Assembly (NCBI GenBank): GCA_937859105.1
Contig: CALMAD010000216.1
Location: 1-6,793, forward strand
Length of the DNA stretch: 6,793 nucleotides
Reading direction: 5' to 3'
Origin: an uncultured Propionibacteriaceae bacterium
GTDB lineage: Bacteria > Actinomycetota > Actinomycetes > Propionibacteriales > Propionibacteriaceae
Of this stretch, positions 6,723-6,793 are shown piece after piece. The translations under genes were made by a program, and so were the position numbers. The notes below the pieces were generated by a model. It did not search any database, was not told the DNA's origin, and saw only the letters and a program-made list of their open reading frames with translations. How positions within the stretch are numbered: the stretch's first letter is position 1; each line of letters opens with the position of its first letter.

Positions 6723-6793
6723 GCGCGTTAAGGCGTCCGCAGGCTCGTCCAGGACGCCGCCGCTCAGCCCGAGGCTGGTGGCCAGTTCGACGG
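6708..6793 (-). CDS. 3' end of a convergent gene, product unknown (partial)
   Basis: Read on the minus strand, the frame entering at 6791 gives 27 residues, from VELATSLGLSGG to ALTRIGDA, before a TGA stop at 6710-6708. Its third codon positions are G or C in 24 of 27 codons, matching the coding bias of the suf genes, and the residue composition (Ala, Gly, Leu, Asp) looks like a real C-terminus. The last four codons make up one arm of the hairpin, and the stop is the hairpin loop. One leucine is the rare TTA codon (6731-6729). The rest of the gene lies outside the window. I do not recognise the family from this fragment. The overlapping plus-strand frame from 6721 looks less protein-like. Confidence 0.5.
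   Translation of the reverse strand, partial: VELATSLGLSGGVLDEPADALTRIGDA

Noticed and set aside
6721..6793. Possible plus-strand gene starting at ATG 6721
   Set aside because: It begins inside the terminator hairpin, has no ribosome binding site, and its Ser/Pro/Arg-rich product looks less protein-like than the minus-strand frame.
1..6793. CRISPR arrays, insertion sequences, tRNA or rRNA genes, phage genes
   Set aside because: No spaced direct repeats, transposase-like frames or RNA gene signatures were seen; the window is almost entirely filled by the suf genes.

Overview
This window is a nearly complete actinobacterial SUF operon for iron-sulfur (Fe-S) cluster assembly. The evidence for Actinomycetota is the high-GC sequence with strongly GC-ending codons, the gene order sufR-sufB-sufD-Rieske ferredoxin-sufC-sufS-sufU-sufT, the Cys-bearing winged-helix SufR at the head, and use of the zinc-type scaffold/sulfur acceptor SufU instead of SufE. 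I cannot name a genus from the sequence alone.

Layout, all on the + strand unless noted: 1-98, a relatively AT-rich leader with a possible -10 box and an operator-like CAAG-N6-GTTG overlapping the sufR start; 99-782 sufR (repressor); 779-2215 sufB; 2250-3404 sufD (alternative TTG start at 2217); 3401-3733 Rieske-type ferredoxin; 3737-4501 sufC (ATPase); 4494-5789 sufS (cysteine desulfurase); 5786-6235 sufU (sulfur acceptor); 6232-6657 sufT (MIP18/DUF59 protein); 6696-6722 a perfect 12-bp-stem hairpin; 6708-6793, minus strand, the 3' end of a probable convergent gene whose stop codon is the hairpin loop.

How the genes work together (family knowledge): SufS removes sulfur from cysteine as a persulfide, SufU accepts it through a zinc-ligand swap, the SufB-SufC-SufD complex builds the cluster using SufC ATP hydrolysis, the Rieske protein may carry electrons, and SufT may help maturation or delivery to target proteins. 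SufR probably senses Fe-S status with a C-terminal Cys-ligated cluster and represses its own operon. Four junctions are ATGA overlaps, one is an 8-nt overlap and one a 3-nt gap, so the genes are very probably co-transcribed and translationally coupled; sufB-sufD is the one looser junction.

I found no evidence for a previously undescribed system. Every full-length gene has a recognisable family. The points most worth checking are the operator/start arrangement of sufR, the hairpin carrying the convergent gene's stop codon, the embedded Rieske gene, and the unsettled starts of sufR and sufD.
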